Assembly: GCA_945875635.1 (NCBI GenBank)
Contig: CAMCLD010000001.1
Coordinates: forward strand, 1-64,000
Source: an uncultured Prevotella sp.
GTDB lineage: Bacteria; Bacteroidota; Bacteroidia; Bacteroidales; Bacteroidaceae
Length of the DNA: 64,000 nt
Reading direction: 5' to 3'
The position numbers were made by a program, and so were the translations under genes. The notes under the pieces were generated by a model. The model made no database searches and was not told where the DNA came from. It saw only the letters and a list, made by a program, of their open reading frames with translations. Of this stretch, positions 9,946 through 18,457 are shown in pieces; the stretch's first letter is position 1; each line of letters begins with the position of its first letter.

Positions 9946-10064
9946 AAGTTTTTTAATTTTTCAACAAAGGCAAATTTACACATTATTTTTTAAACAATGA
10001 CTATAATTAGTATTTTTATAGAAGCTTTTATTGTCATCCTAACAATTATTTTTGATAATAATTG

Positions 10065-10072
10065 TATTTTTG
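10065..10072 (+). promoter_or_regulatory. Bacteroidota -7 box (TATTTTTG) for the acyltransferase gene
   Basis: TATTTTTG fits the TAnnTTTG consensus. Transcription would start near 10080, giving a leader of about 45 nt before the ATG at 10126. This supports that start over the ATG at 9997. No good -33 TTTG is visible at the right spacing. Confidence 0.5.
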
Positions 10073-10125
10073 CAAAATATAAAAACAAAGATCATTCAAG
10101 TTTAGTAAGTAAGGGAACGTATAAT

Positions 10126-11136
10126 ATGCAAAGGATAGAATGGATTGATTTTTGCCGTGGATTATTCATGATGATGATTCTATGGTTTCACACAGAATAT
10201 TACTATATAGGACATTTAGTTATTCCATATTCATTATATGTTGAGAATTCTCTTATAGGTTTCTTCTTTATTTCAGGATATCTATTCTTTCCATATAGAA
10301 ATAATATTTACATAAGAAAGGGTATTTACAATACTTTAAGAAAACTCCTCATACCATATTTATGTATAGTTCCTATAATATATTTTATAAAGACATCACT
10401 TCAGCATGACTTCTCCTTTAGCAATATGTTTATAAGTGTTCTTACAGGAAAGGCATCATGGTTTGTTTCCTCACTTATATTATGTCATTTATATATAGTT
10501 ATGGTATGCAGCATCAGAAAGTTATGGGTTACTATAACAGCATGTTCCCTACCCTTCCTCATTATAATGAATCTCGTCAACAGCAACGCTGAAATTGATG
10601 TAACATCAATTGCCAATGTGTCAGCCATAACAATTTTCTTCATGTTATGTGGTCATATATATCGCAGATTTGAGAAACATATCAACAACATTCCAAAAAT
10701 AACTTATGTAGTATTAGGTGCTGTGTTGTTTGTATTGAAATACATAGAAATAGGCAATGATATAAAAATGACATTATACACAATAAACATAGACAACTAC
10801 CTTCTTTTAATTCTTGATACCCTTATATGGTGTTTCATCATTATAGGTTGTTGTAAAATGGCACACGGAATACTTGGCACACTGCCATGCAGATATATTA
10901 AATGGATAGGAAAACACTCTTTAGTATTCTATTTTATATGCGGAGGTGTACCGAGAATATCATCATTCATCATGCATGGCATCACAGATACACATTACTA
11001 CTTTATGCCATTCACATTCATGGTGGTAATGCTTTTGTCAACTTCCACGACATGGATACTCTATCATTGCAAACCATTCAGAAAATACATACTTGGTATT
11101 GTGGATAAATATGTTCAAAACAATGTTGATAAATAA
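10126..11136 (+). CDS. Acyltransferase family 3 (AT3) membrane protein
   Basis: Integral membrane O-acyltransferase of the AT3 family, which usually transfers acetyl or succinyl groups to exported glycans. I place the start at the ATG giving MQRIEWIDFCRG, the canonical family N-terminus; the ORF track runs 43 codons further upstream through a promoter-like box. The catalytic R-x10-H signature is intact (RGLFMMMILWFH, residues about 10-21). About ten hydrophobic helices follow, ending in the basic peptide HCKPFRKYILGIVDKYV. The last codons carry two DnaA-box-like 9-mers (11100 and 11124), so the gene's end overlaps the putative origin. The substrate is unknown. The damaged second AT3 gene at 12.5 kb is a relative on the other side of nadA. 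Confidence 0.85.
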   Translation: MQRIEWIDFCRGLFMMMILWFHTEYYYIGHLVIPYSLYVENSLIGFFFISGYLFFPYRNNIYIRKGIYNTLRKLLIPYLCIVPIIYFIKTSLQHDFSFSNMFISVLTGKASWFVSSLILCHLYIVMVCSIRKLWVTITACSLPFLIIMNLVNSNAEIDVTSIANVSAITIFFMLCGHIYRRFEKHINNIPKITYVVLGAVLFVLKYIEIGNDIKMTLYTINIDNYLLLILDTLIWCFIIIGCCKMAHGILGTLPCRYIKWIGKHSLVFYFICGGVPRISSFIMHGITDTHYYFMPFTFMVVMLLSTSTTWILYHCKPFRKYILGIVDKYVQNNVDK

Positions 11137-11480
11137 ATAACAATATACTACATTATAAACACCTATTACATACAACCACTAAAAGTGTGAATAAAACACC
11201 TTTTATTAATGAGATAAAAATGATTTTTCAACTATTTTATAACTGAAAAAGATATAAACTTATTAACTTTGCAATTAAAAATAGGAATTGTGGATAAATA
11301 GCTTTAAGTTCTGACATTCAGACATAAACTATTAATGATTGTTGTTGATAACTAAACATAATATATTTATAAATTCTCATGCAAGAAAATATAAAGAAAG
11401 TTTTGAACTTATCAACAGGATATCATACTACCCATTTTCTTTTTTTCTTTAAAAAATAAAAAACAATAAAATATAAATGT
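11100..11480. other. Candidate replication origin (oriC) with six DnaA-box-like sites
   Basis: This stretch contains six 9-mers matching TTATNCACA or TTATCAACA: TGTGGATAA at 11100 and 11289 (TTATCCACA on the minus strand), TGTGAATAA at 11186 (TTATTCACA), TGTTGATAA at 11124 and 11343, and TTATCAACA at 11409. The gap 11137-11480 has no gene and is very AT-rich, especially 11350-11400 and 11440-11480. In sampled rows the + strand has C at or above G and A above T to the left (rdgB-GT2-porZ-DPM), and G above C with T-rich genes to the right (nadA, CDF, lgt, S46). A parS-like site lies 28 kb away. dnaA is not nearby. The origin call is inference. Confidence 0.6.
11264..11271 (+). promoter_or_regulatory. 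Bacteroidota -7 box (TAACTTTG) upstream of nadA
   Basis: TAACTTTG fits TAnnTTTG. It would place the start near 11279 and give nadA a leader of about 200 nt that crosses three DnaA-like sites. The -33 element is poor. Confidence 0.4.
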
Positions 11481-12473
11481 ATGATGGAAAAACAAGAATG
11501 GAAGGATAAAGGATACGTTGATGAGAAGATACCTGAATCTGTTGATTTGAAAAGAGAAATAAGAAAAATGTGTGAGGAAAAGGATGCCATAATCCTTGCC
11601 CATTACTATACAAGAGGAGAGATACAGGATATAGCAGACTTTGTAGGTGACTCTTTGGCTCTTGCACGCATGGCAGCCAAGTCAGAAGCAAAAATAATGG
11701 TCATGTGCGGTGTGCACTTCATGGCTGAGACTTGCAAGATACTATCACCAGAGAAAAAAGTACTTTGTCCTGATGTAAACGCAGGATGTTCGCTTGCTGA
11801 TTCATGTAAAGCTGATGACTTAAAGAAATTCAAGGAAGAACACCCTGGATATGAAGTTGTGAGTTATGTGAACACTACAGCTGCCGTAAAGGCTCTTACT
11901 GATGTTGTAGTGACAAGTGGAAACGCTAAGAAGGTGATAGATTCCTTTCCACAGGATGCAAAATTAATATTCGGACCTGATTATAACCTTGGAAACTATA
12001 TAAACAGCGTGACAGGAAGGAATATGCTTTTGTGGAATGGTGGATGCCATGTGCATGAGAAGTTTTCTGTTGACGAGATTGTACGTTTAAAGAAAGAGTA
12101 CCCAGATGCAGTAGTAATGGCACATTTGGAATGTAAGGCACCTGTTCTTGCATTGGCGGATGTTAAAGGAAGCACAGCCACAATGCTTAAATACGCTCAG
12201 GAACACAGCAATAAAGAATATATTGTGGCTACTGAGTCAGGAATATTACATGAAATGCAACGTTCGTGTCCTGACAAGACATTCATACCTGTTCCTCCTG
12301 AGGTTACAGAGGGAGGTGTAGGATGTTCATGCAATGAATGTGAATACATGAAACTAAATACTTTGGAAAAGATATACAATACTTTGAAGTATGAATATCC
12401 TACAGTAGAAATAGATCCAGACATAAGAGAACAGGCTGTGAAGCCAATTGAGAGAATGCTCAGATTGTCATGA
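11481..12473 (+). CDS. nadA: Quinolinate synthase A
   Basis: [4Fe-4S] enzyme that condenses iminoaspartate with dihydroxyacetone phosphate to quinolinate in de novo NAD synthesis. The 330-residue protein shows the three pseudo-repeated domains of NadA: AIILAHYYTRGEIQDIADFVGDS near residue 35, MVMCGVHFMAETCKIL near 75, and NTTAAVKALTDVVVTSGNA near 135. The cluster-ligand cysteine candidates are those in VMCGVHF, HLECKAPV and the CSCNEC segment near residue 290. Two adjacent ATGs (MMEK) make the exact start uncertain by one codon. No nadB or nadC is adjacent, unlike the common nadABC arrangement. Upstream lies the putative origin and downstream an acyltransferase pseudogene. Identification is firm. 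Confidence 0.96.
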   Translation: MMEKQEWKDKGYVDEKIPESVDLKREIRKMCEEKDAIILAHYYTRGEIQDIADFVGDSLALARMAAKSEAKIMVMCGVHFMAETCKILSPEKKVLCPDVNAGCSLADSCKADDLKKFKEEHPGYEVVSYVNTTAAVKALTDVVVTSGNAKKVIDSFPQDAKLIFGPDYNLGNYINSVTGRNMLLWNGGCHVHEKFSVDEIVRLKKEYPDAVVMAHLECKAPVLALADVKGSTATMLKYAQEHSNKEYIVATESGILHEMQRSCPDKTFIPVPPEVTEGGVGCSCNECEYMKLNTLEKIYNTLKYEYPTVEIDPDIREQAVKPIERMLRLS

Positions 12474-12506
12474 ATTAGAAGAAAAGATAGATATTTTACA
12501 AATAAA

Positions 12507-13494
12507 ATGAATACCAATATATAATGGTTGACATTACTACGTACCATCAATATAATATTGGTAGTGATTTTTCATATTCAATTGATTGATTTATCAACAG
12601 GTGAGAATCATGAAATATGCAATTTAATTTGCTATCCTTTTAATCCTATAAGGATGCCTTTGTTTATCTTCATATCAGGCGGTTTATTGTATGTAAGCAT
12701 TAAGCCGAAATTGGATTACATTGGACTTATATAAGGATAAAATTATAAGGATAGCAATTCCTTTTATATTTTTCGTTAATGTATATTTCGTCGTAAAAGC
12801 GGTGCTTAACAATTTTGTGAAGACACCAATAGACATATCTTTGGATTACTATATTGAGTCTTTTGTAATATATCCCAACCATCCTTCAGCTCCATTGTGG
12901 TTTCTTGCCACTCTCATGACATTGATGCTGTTATATCCGCTTTACAAGTATGCTTGTAAGAACAATATTGTGATGGCAGCAACCATGCTCGTAGGTATTG
13001 TAATATACTTCATGGATTTTGGTGAGTTGTTCACATACAACTGTTTCAACATATCCAACATTAACCTATATTTCGTATATTTCTTCTTTGGTATAGCATT
13101 CTTCAGATACTCATTATTCAAATATATAGACAACATATTGTCTCTTGCAGTTCTGTTAGTTATATATGTAGTTTCATATAATTTAGATTATATTTTCATG
13201 GCATCAATATTTGGCATACTGTTAATGATATCATTATCTATTCTATTGTCAAAACGCATAAATATTGACTTCTCCTTTATAGGAAACAATATATACCAGA
13301 TTTACCTGATGTCATTCATATTCCAGGCTTTCGTAGAATTAGTGCTATGGAAAAAACTATTCTATAATGAGAATATATTATTAGTATTTTATTTATTAAA
13401 TCTTTCATTTGGCATTTTCATGCCATTATTAGTGACAAAGATAGTGAAAAAATGCCCACTAAGAATCTTACGTTTATGTTTTGGTATTAAATAA
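12507..13494 (+). pseudogene. Acyltransferase family 3 gene broken by a nonsense codon and a frameshift
   Basis: The two ORFs 12528-12734 and 12721-13494 read as one AT3 acyltransferase split by lesions. An ATG at 12507 opens MNTNI, then an in-frame TAA (12522-12524), and the frame continues WLTLLRTINIILVVIFH with the family R-x10-H signature. At about 12728 the frame shifts: KLDYIGL in frame one continues as YKDKIIRIAIPFIF in frame two, consistent with one extra A in CTTATATAAG. The rest (about 250 residues) has eight or so hydrophobic helices and ends intact. Starts offered by the ORF track are TTG codons. Either lesion alone would destroy the full protein, so I call a pseudogene; a sequencing error could explain one lesion but hardly both. 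Confidence 0.75.
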
Positions 13495-13538
13495 TGAGAA
13501 AGTTATATTATTAATAAAGAATAGTTTTCTTATTTCAT

Positions 13539-13594
13539 GCAAAGCATTGCACTGGTAAAAGCAAAGCTTTGCATGTGGAAACGCAAAGCTTTGC
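13539..13594. repeat. Palindromic-word mini-array 1 (22-nt period)
   Basis: Three 12-nt words, GCAAAGCATTGC (13539-13550), GCAAAGCTTTGC (13561-13572) and GCAAAGCTTTGC (13583-13594), are separated by exactly 10 nt each, so word starts repeat every 22 nt. The second and third words are perfect palindromes and the spacers differ. It lies between the convergent acyltransferase pseudogene and serA. Related arrays are at 42599 and 50955. Function unknown. Confidence 0.8.
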
Positions 13595-13678
13595 ATTGAA
13601 AGCATCTTTTATGGACTATTATATGCTTGCAAATTTCAAAAAGATAAGTTAAAAGTAATATGAGATAAATATTCTTTC

Positions 13679-14596
13679 TTACTTGTTAACTTGGAACTTA
13701 GTGCATCCATCTTTAAAGAAAGCGTTAATTTGGCGTGCAGCCGCTATACCTGCATTTATGTTAGCTTCTGCAGTCTGAGCTCCCATCTTCTTTGGTGTAC
13801 TGAAATATCTGCCTTCGAACTTACTGAATTCTTCATCTGCATCAGGCTTGATGTCTGTGATGTATTTCAAGTCAACACGCTCTGACATAAGACTTAACAG
13901 CTCAGGTTCGTTGATTACTTCCTTGCGTGCAGTGTTTACTACTATACCTCCTTTGCGCATTTTTCCAACAAGTGCAGCGTTGATGCTTTGCTTTGTTTCG
14001 GCTGTGGCAGGTATATGTAGGGAAACAACGTCACATTGTTCGAAGAGAGCATCCTGAGAGTCAACAGCCTTCACACCAGCTGCCTCTATTATTTCTTTTG
14101 GACAGAAAGCATCGTATGCATATACATCCATACCGAATCCTGCTGCTATGCGTGCTACGTTTCGACCTACGTTACCGAAAGCGAGGATACCAAGCTTTTT
14201 ACCCTTTAATTCAGTACCAGCCTTGCCGTTATAGAAGTTTCTGACAGCATATACCAGCATGCCAAAGACAAGTTCAGCTACAGCGTTAGAGTTTTGTCCT
14301 GGTGTGTTTTCAGCCACAACATTATGTGCTGTTGCAGCCTCAAGGTCTATGTTGTCGTATCCAGCTCCAGCTCTTACTACAATTTTAAGATTCTTTGCTG
14401 CTTCCAGAACTTCAGCATCTACTTTATCTGAACGTATAATTAGAGCATCAGCATCCTTTACGGCATCCAGAAGTTGACTTTTTTCTGTATATTTCTCAAG
14501 AAGTGCAAGTTCATGTCCTGCACCTTCTATTTCTTCCTTAATGCCATTCACTGCTGCAGCTGCGAATGGTTTCTCGGTTGCTATTAATACTTTCAT
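13679..14596 (-). CDS. serA: D-3-phosphoglycerate dehydrogenase, short form
   Basis: First committed enzyme of serine synthesis, oxidising 3-phosphoglycerate with NAD. At 305 residues it lacks the ACT and intervening domains of E. coli SerA. The substrate-binding loop VVRAGAGYDNID is at about residues 73-84, the NAD fold LGILAFGNVGRNVAR at 135-149, and the active-site Arg in NTARKE near 224. Where the catalytic His normally stands (TPHxG) this protein has TPKKMGAQT (residues 268-275), so Lys replaces His, as in the type IIIK enzymes described from Entamoeba and, to my knowledge, common in Bacteroidales. It lies 17 nt after serC on the same strand, forming a serine operon. Identification is firm. 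Confidence 0.93.
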   Translation of the reverse strand: MKVLIATEKPFAAAAVNGIKEEIEGAGHELALLEKYTEKSQLLDAVKDADALIIRSDKVDAEVLEAAKNLKIVVRAGAGYDNIDLEAATAHNVVAENTPGQNSNAVAELVFGMLVYAVRNFYNGKAGTELKGKKLGILAFGNVGRNVARIAAGFGMDVYAYDAFCPKEIIEAAGVKAVDSQDALFEQCDVVSLHIPATAETKQSINAALVGKMRKGGIVVNTARKEVINEPELLSLMSERVDLKYITDIKPDADEEFSKFEGRYFSTPKKMGAQTAEANINAGIAAARQINAFFKDGCTKFQVNK

Positions 14597-14613
14597 TTCA
14601 ATAATTTACTTTC

Positions 14614-15681
14614 TTAGTTGTTTTTTTCGAACTCTTTCATAGCGTTGACAAGAGCATTAACACCCTCTATGGTTTGTGCGTTGTAGCAGCTTGCCCTGAA
14701 TCCTCCAACAGAACGGTGACCTTTTATACCAACCATGCCAAGTGATGTAGCATATTCAAAGAATGGTTTCTCCAGTTCTGCATATTCAGGATTCATAACG
14801 AAACATATGTTCATAAGTGAGCGATCTTCCTCATTGACAGTACCACGGAACAGTTTGTTCCTATCTATTTCAGAATATAGAATGTCAGCTCTTTGTTTTG
14901 CCAGTTTGTCCATAGCCTCTACTCCACCATTCTTCTTTATCCATCTCAAGGTTTCAAGAGCTGAGTAGATAGGAACGACAGGAGGAGTGTTGAACATGGA
15001 ACCTTTCTCAACATGAGTGCGATAGTCAAGCATTGTAGGTATATCTCTTGGTGCTTTTCCAAGACACTCGTCCTTGAGGATGATGAGAGTTACACCTGCC
15101 ATGGCAAGGTTTTTCTGTGCTCCACCATATATACAGTCATATTTAGCAACATCAACCGGACGGCTGAATATGTCGGACGACATGTCTGCAATGAGCCTTA
15201 CAGGCACGTCAAGGTCTTTTCTTATTTCTGTACCGTAGATGGTATTGTTAGTTGTTATGTGCAGATAGTCAACATCAGTAGGACAATCCCATCCCTTTGG
15301 TATGTAGCTGTAGTTAGCATCTGCTGACGATGCTACCTCTACTGTCTCTCCAAAATGCTTAGCCTCCTTTAATGCTTTCTTTGCCCATGTTCCAGTGTTT
15401 AGATATGCGGCTTTCTTTATAAGGAAGTTGCATGGTACCTGGCAGAACTGCAAAGAAGCACCTCCACCAAGGAATATTACAGAATATCCATCAGGTATCT
15501 GGAGTAAATCCTTTATGAGAGCTACTGCCTCGTCAACAACTGGCTGGAAATCTTTTGCACGGTGGCTTATTTCCATAAGGGACAATCCCGAACCATTGAA
15601 ATCGAGAATTTGCTTTGCTGTGTTTTCGATTACCTCACGTGGAAGCATCGATGGTCCTGCGTTGAAATTGTACTTTTTCAT
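14614..15681 (-). CDS. serC: Phosphoserine aminotransferase
   Basis: PLP enzyme that transaminates 3-phosphohydroxypyruvate with glutamate to phosphoserine; it can also serve pyridoxine synthesis. The 355-residue protein has the typical N-terminus [14 protein letters not shown], the glycine loop [10 protein letters not shown] near residue 72, and the PLP-lysine peptide [13 protein letters not shown] near residue 190. The C-terminal [18 protein letters not shown] binds phosphate. It is the first gene of the serC-serA pair, with 17 nt between them. Upstream (minus strand) a near-consensus -7 box TACTTTCG lies about 40 nt before the ATG. Serine phosphatase (serB) is not in the window. Identification is firm. 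Confidence 0.96.
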   Translation of the reverse strand: MKKYNFNAGPSMLPREVIENTAKQILDFNGSGLSLMEISHRAKDFQPVVDEAVALIKDLLQIPDGYSVIFLGGGASLQFCQVPCNFLIKKAAYLNTGTWAKKALKEAKHFGETVEVASSADANYSYIPKGWDCPTDVDYLHITTNNTIYGTEIRKDLDVPVRLIADMSSDIFSRPVDVAKYDCIYGGAQKNLAMAGVTLIILKDECLGKAPRDIPTMLDYRTHVEKGSMFNTPPVVPIYSALETLRWIKKNGGVEAMDKLAKQRADILYSEIDRNKLFRGTVNEEDRSLMNICFVMNPEYAELEKPFFEYATSLGMVGIKGHRSVGGFRASCYNAQTIEGVNALVNAMKEFEKNN

Positions 15682-15772
15682 AAGTATAGTTATTTTAAAT
15701 TATATAGATGTTTCCGTTTGCGAAAGTAATGTTTTTATTTGACATTTCCAAATTATTGGAGCATAAAAGCAT

Positions 15773-17113
15773 TTATGTATTGCTGTCCTCAGTTCTTGGT
15801 GCAAAAAAATTGTATATAGTACGTAGTCCTTTAATTTTCTCTCCCTTTATTCTTTTCAGCATACTGTTGGCTTTATCCCTTCTGACAGCTACATAGGAAT
15901 ATCTTTCATAAACATCTATTCTTCCTATTTCTTCAGAAGTCATTCCACCTTTTCTGCACAGAAAACCAAGTATGTCTCCACGGCTTATTTTGTCTTTTTT
16001 GCCCTTTCCTATGTATATGGTTGTCATAAGAGGCAGTGGAGGTTTGCTGCTGTTTTCTAATATTAAGTATTCTTCAGAATGTTCAACATATTCAGGAATA
16101 TTTTCTTCTGGTGATATTATGAAGAAAGTTGTTCCTTCAGCATCCCATCTTGCCGTTCTGCCTATTCTGTGAATGTAGCTCTCTCTTGTTTCAGGCAAAT
16201 GATAGTGTATGATATTCTGTATTCCGGGAATGTCAATTCCTCTACTTGAGAGGTCGGTACTCACAAGAATATTGCTGCTTCCGTTGGCAAAGAGGTAGAG
16301 AGCTTCTTCTCTTTGCTTCTGGTCGAGTCCACCGTGGAATATTGATACGCTGAATCCTTGTTCTTTTAGATACAGTCCTGTACGTTCTACAGCGTCCCTA
16401 TAGTTTAGGAATACTATACTGCTTTGTTGCCCACAATCAAGTAGCAGTCGTCTTAACGTAACAAGTTTGTCCTTGTCTTTGCTTTTCACAGTGAATATTC
16501 CTACTCTTTCTGGAGTATTGTCGTCATCAGAGGAATAATCCACTATTATGGTTCTTCCCATTCTGACATAGCCAGGTATGGAGTCAGATTTTGTAGCTGA
16601 CAGCAAAATTCGTCTTTTTATATAAGATAGTGTTTCTACTGCCTTCTCCATTTCCTTCTCAAAACCCATGTCAAGACATTTGTCAAATTCGTCTATGATG
16701 AGCCACGAAACATATTGGGCATTTATGTTTTCTTTATCAAGATGGTCGTTAAGTCGTCCTGGAGTAGCAAAAAGAATATGTGGTTTTTTCCTTTTTATCT
16801 CCCGGTGCTCTTCCATGGTTATATTCCCACCATATACACTCATAGCCCTTAAGCCACATCCCATCTTTTCAGCTACTGCTGCAGACTGCATTGCCAGTTC
16901 TCTACCCGGTACTATCACTATAGCCTGAATATTATCGTCAGTAGTGTTTATTCTCTGTGCCAGTGGCAATAAGAAAGCAAGAGTCTTTCCACTTCCCGTT
17001 GGTGAAAGGACTACTACATCCTTGTCACTATGTAATATGCAGTCGGCCACCTCGTCCTGCATTGCGTTTGTACTCTCGAATCCGAGTTTATTTATTATTT
17101 CTTCTGTATTCAT
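15773..17113 (-). CDS. DEAD-box RNA helicase, DbpA-like
   Basis: ATP-dependent RNA helicase, probably acting in ribosome assembly. In 446 residues it carries the Q-motif region, Walker A SPTGSGKT near residue 37, motif II written as DEFD (LIIDEFDKCLDMGF, near 138), motif III SAT, and the second-domain motifs STDLSSRGIDIP and HRIGRTAR near 320. The C-terminal 70 residues (GDILGFLCRKGGM through YVAVRRDKANSM) resemble the DbpA RNA-binding domain that targets 23S rRNA. The Asp-Glu-Phe-Asp form keeps the two catalytic acids. Its start overlaps the end of the upstream TPR gene by 26 nt, so it is probably the last gene of a gyrA-TPR-TPR transcript. The family is firm; the DbpA role is inferred. Confidence 0.88.
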   Translation of the reverse strand: MNTEEIINKLGFESTNAMQDEVADCILHSDKDVVVLSPTGSGKTLAFLLPLAQRINTTDDNIQAIVIVPGRELAMQSAAVAEKMGCGLRAMSVYGGNITMEEHREIKRKKPHILFATPGRLNDHLDKENINAQYVSWLIIDEFDKCLDMGFEKEMEKAVETLSYIKRRILLSATKSDSIPGYVRMGRTIIVDYSSDDDNTPERVGIFTVKSKDKDKLVTLRRLLLDCGQQSSIVFLNYRDAVERTGLYLKEQGFSVSIFHGGLDQKQREEALYLFANGSSNILVSTDLSSRGIDIPGIQNIIHYHLPETRESYIHRIGRTARWDAEGTTFFIISPEENIPEYVEHSEEYLILENSSKPPLPLMTTIYIGKGKKDKISRGDILGFLCRKGGMTSEEIGRIDVYERYSYVAVRRDKANSMLKRIKGEKIKGLRTIYNFFAPRTEDSNT

Positions 17114-18338
17114 TTATAAGTTTGTCTATTTCGTCAAATTCCTTACCCATGTTAAGATTAAGATAAATAGTATAAAGAGGCGACATCCATCTTTGTTTCT
17201 TTTCAGGAGCCATAGCCCTGTATTTTTCAAGATATGGCAGGCTTTGCCTGTATAGATTTTCCATTTGTCGTTTCTTTGCCGCTGATGTTTGTCTTACTTT
17301 GTCAATTTCAATAGCCTGATTGAAATATATTAGTCCAATGTTATAATACGTATCAGCCACTGTAGAGTCTTTTTGTAAAATATTATAACAATAATAAAGG
17401 CTTTCTGCATAATCACCTCTGTTCAACAACAGAGTGCTTTTGGTAAGCATGAAATTTATGTTTGTAGAGTCTGTTTTGAGTGCCTTGTCTGTAACAGCCA
17501 TAGCACTGTCGTTCATATTGCAGTTCTGATAGTATTCTATGAGTCTTGGATAGAAGAAAGGGAAGGAAGGATACCTTGTAAATCCTTCTCTGAGTGTATT
17601 AACGTAATTCTCTGTATCTTTCAATTGCGAGTAGCATTCAGAGATATATTGCAAAATAAAATTCAAGTGTGTTGAATCTCTTTCAGCCATTTCTCTGTAT
17701 GTTAGTGCTTTCTTGTATTCTCCACATTTAGTGGCAGCATACATTGCCCAGTATGCTGCTTGTATCATTATGCTGTCTTTTTCGGAATATTTGTATTTTC
17801 TGAGCATGGCAATGGTGTCGCAGTCTATATACTTGTTATAGAATCTGAGCGACTCAGAGTAATTACCTTTGGCAAGAAAGTATGTTCCACCGAAATACAA
17901 GTTCGGTCTAATTGTGTTAAGTCTTTCAGTATGTTTTTCCCTGTGTTTGGGTTGTACTCTTCCCTTTTTGTCTGGTAAGGCATCAATGGAATCAAAACGT
18001 TCCATGTCTTGGAACAATCTCATAGTTGCTTGAAGCCATGCTGTTGTGTCTATCTGCTGTTTAAGATAAAGATTTTCGTTTCCCATATCGTAAATTGTGT
18101 TCTCAGCAGCAATCATGGTTAGCCATACTTTCTCGTTAGTTGCATAGGCAGAGTCGGCAAGCAACACTCTCATTGAGTTTTCCGCCTGTGCCACATCCTT
18201 TTTCGCCTTAATTTTTTCTTTTGCCTGTGCAATCTGCTTTTTCTGTGCTTGTACTTCTATTGGAGCAAAGAACATGGCAGCAGTAGTGAGAATGGCAAGA
18301 AAGGTGTAATATGTATATTTTTCAATCATTCTATCCAT
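17088..18338 (-). CDS. Exported tetratricopeptide-repeat protein
   Basis: Protein-interaction scaffold of unknown task, exported across the inner membrane. The 416-residue product begins with a signal peptide (EKYTYYTFLAILTTAAMFFAPIEVQAQ); either the first Met or the one three codons later could be the start. After a basic, Lys-rich linker it consists of helical TPR-type repeats, for example MAVTDKALKTDSTNINFMLTKSTLLLNRGDYAESLYY written over two repeat units near residue 290, and YYNIGLIYFNQAIEID. It lies between the tiny secreted ORF and the DbpA-like helicase gene, overlapping the latter by 26 nt. It shares its general plan with the TPR protein at 18.7-19.9 kb, so a duplication is possible. 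No enzyme motif is visible. Confidence 0.8.
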   Translation of the reverse strand: MDRMIEKYTYYTFLAILTTAAMFFAPIEVQAQKKQIAQAKEKIKAKKDVAQAENSMRVLLADSAYATNEKVWLTMIAAENTIYDMGNENLYLKQQIDTTAWLQATMRLFQDMERFDSIDALPDKKGRVQPKHREKHTERLNTIRPNLYFGGTYFLAKGNYSESLRFYNKYIDCDTIAMLRKYKYSEKDSIMIQAAYWAMYAATKCGEYKKALTYREMAERDSTHLNFILQYISECYSQLKDTENYVNTLREGFTRYPSFPFFYPRLIEYYQNCNMNDSAMAVTDKALKTDSTNINFMLTKSTLLLNRGDYAESLYYCYNILQKDSTVADTYYNIGLIYFNQAIEIDKVRQTSAAKKRQMENLYRQSLPYLEKYRAMAPEKKQRWMSPLYTIYLNLNMGKEFDEIDKLINEYRRNNK

Positions 18339-18359
18339 TTTGTTTTGGTTACTAACTCA

Positions 18360-18457
18360 AGTTTGCAAGTTTAAACACTCGCTCTAAGTTAACGAGTTGG
18401 CAAGTCAACAAGTTGCTATTCTTCTTGCTTGAATTTGTCAATGACCAGAACAACTAA
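18360..18457. repeat. Dispersed intergenic repeat, copy C
   Basis: Segment 18401-18453 matches 7674-7726 at 50 of 53 positions by eye (both begin CAAGTCAACAAGTTGCTA and end TTGTCAATGACCAGAACAA). The right inverted arm present in copy B is missing. The last bases form the stop codon of the tiny secreted ORF (minus strand), so insertion of this element may have truncated that gene. Confidence 0.75.

Noticed and set aside
12721-13494. Separate functional acyltransferase starting at 12721
   Set aside because: The start is a TTG, the N-terminal helix and R-x10-H motif lie in the other frame just upstream, and the two frames join to one family-like protein.
16690-16701. Inactive helicase because motif II reads DEFD, not DEAD
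   Set aside because: The two catalytic acids are kept. The A-to-F change at the third place is, as far as I recall, usual in DbpA-like proteins of this phylum.
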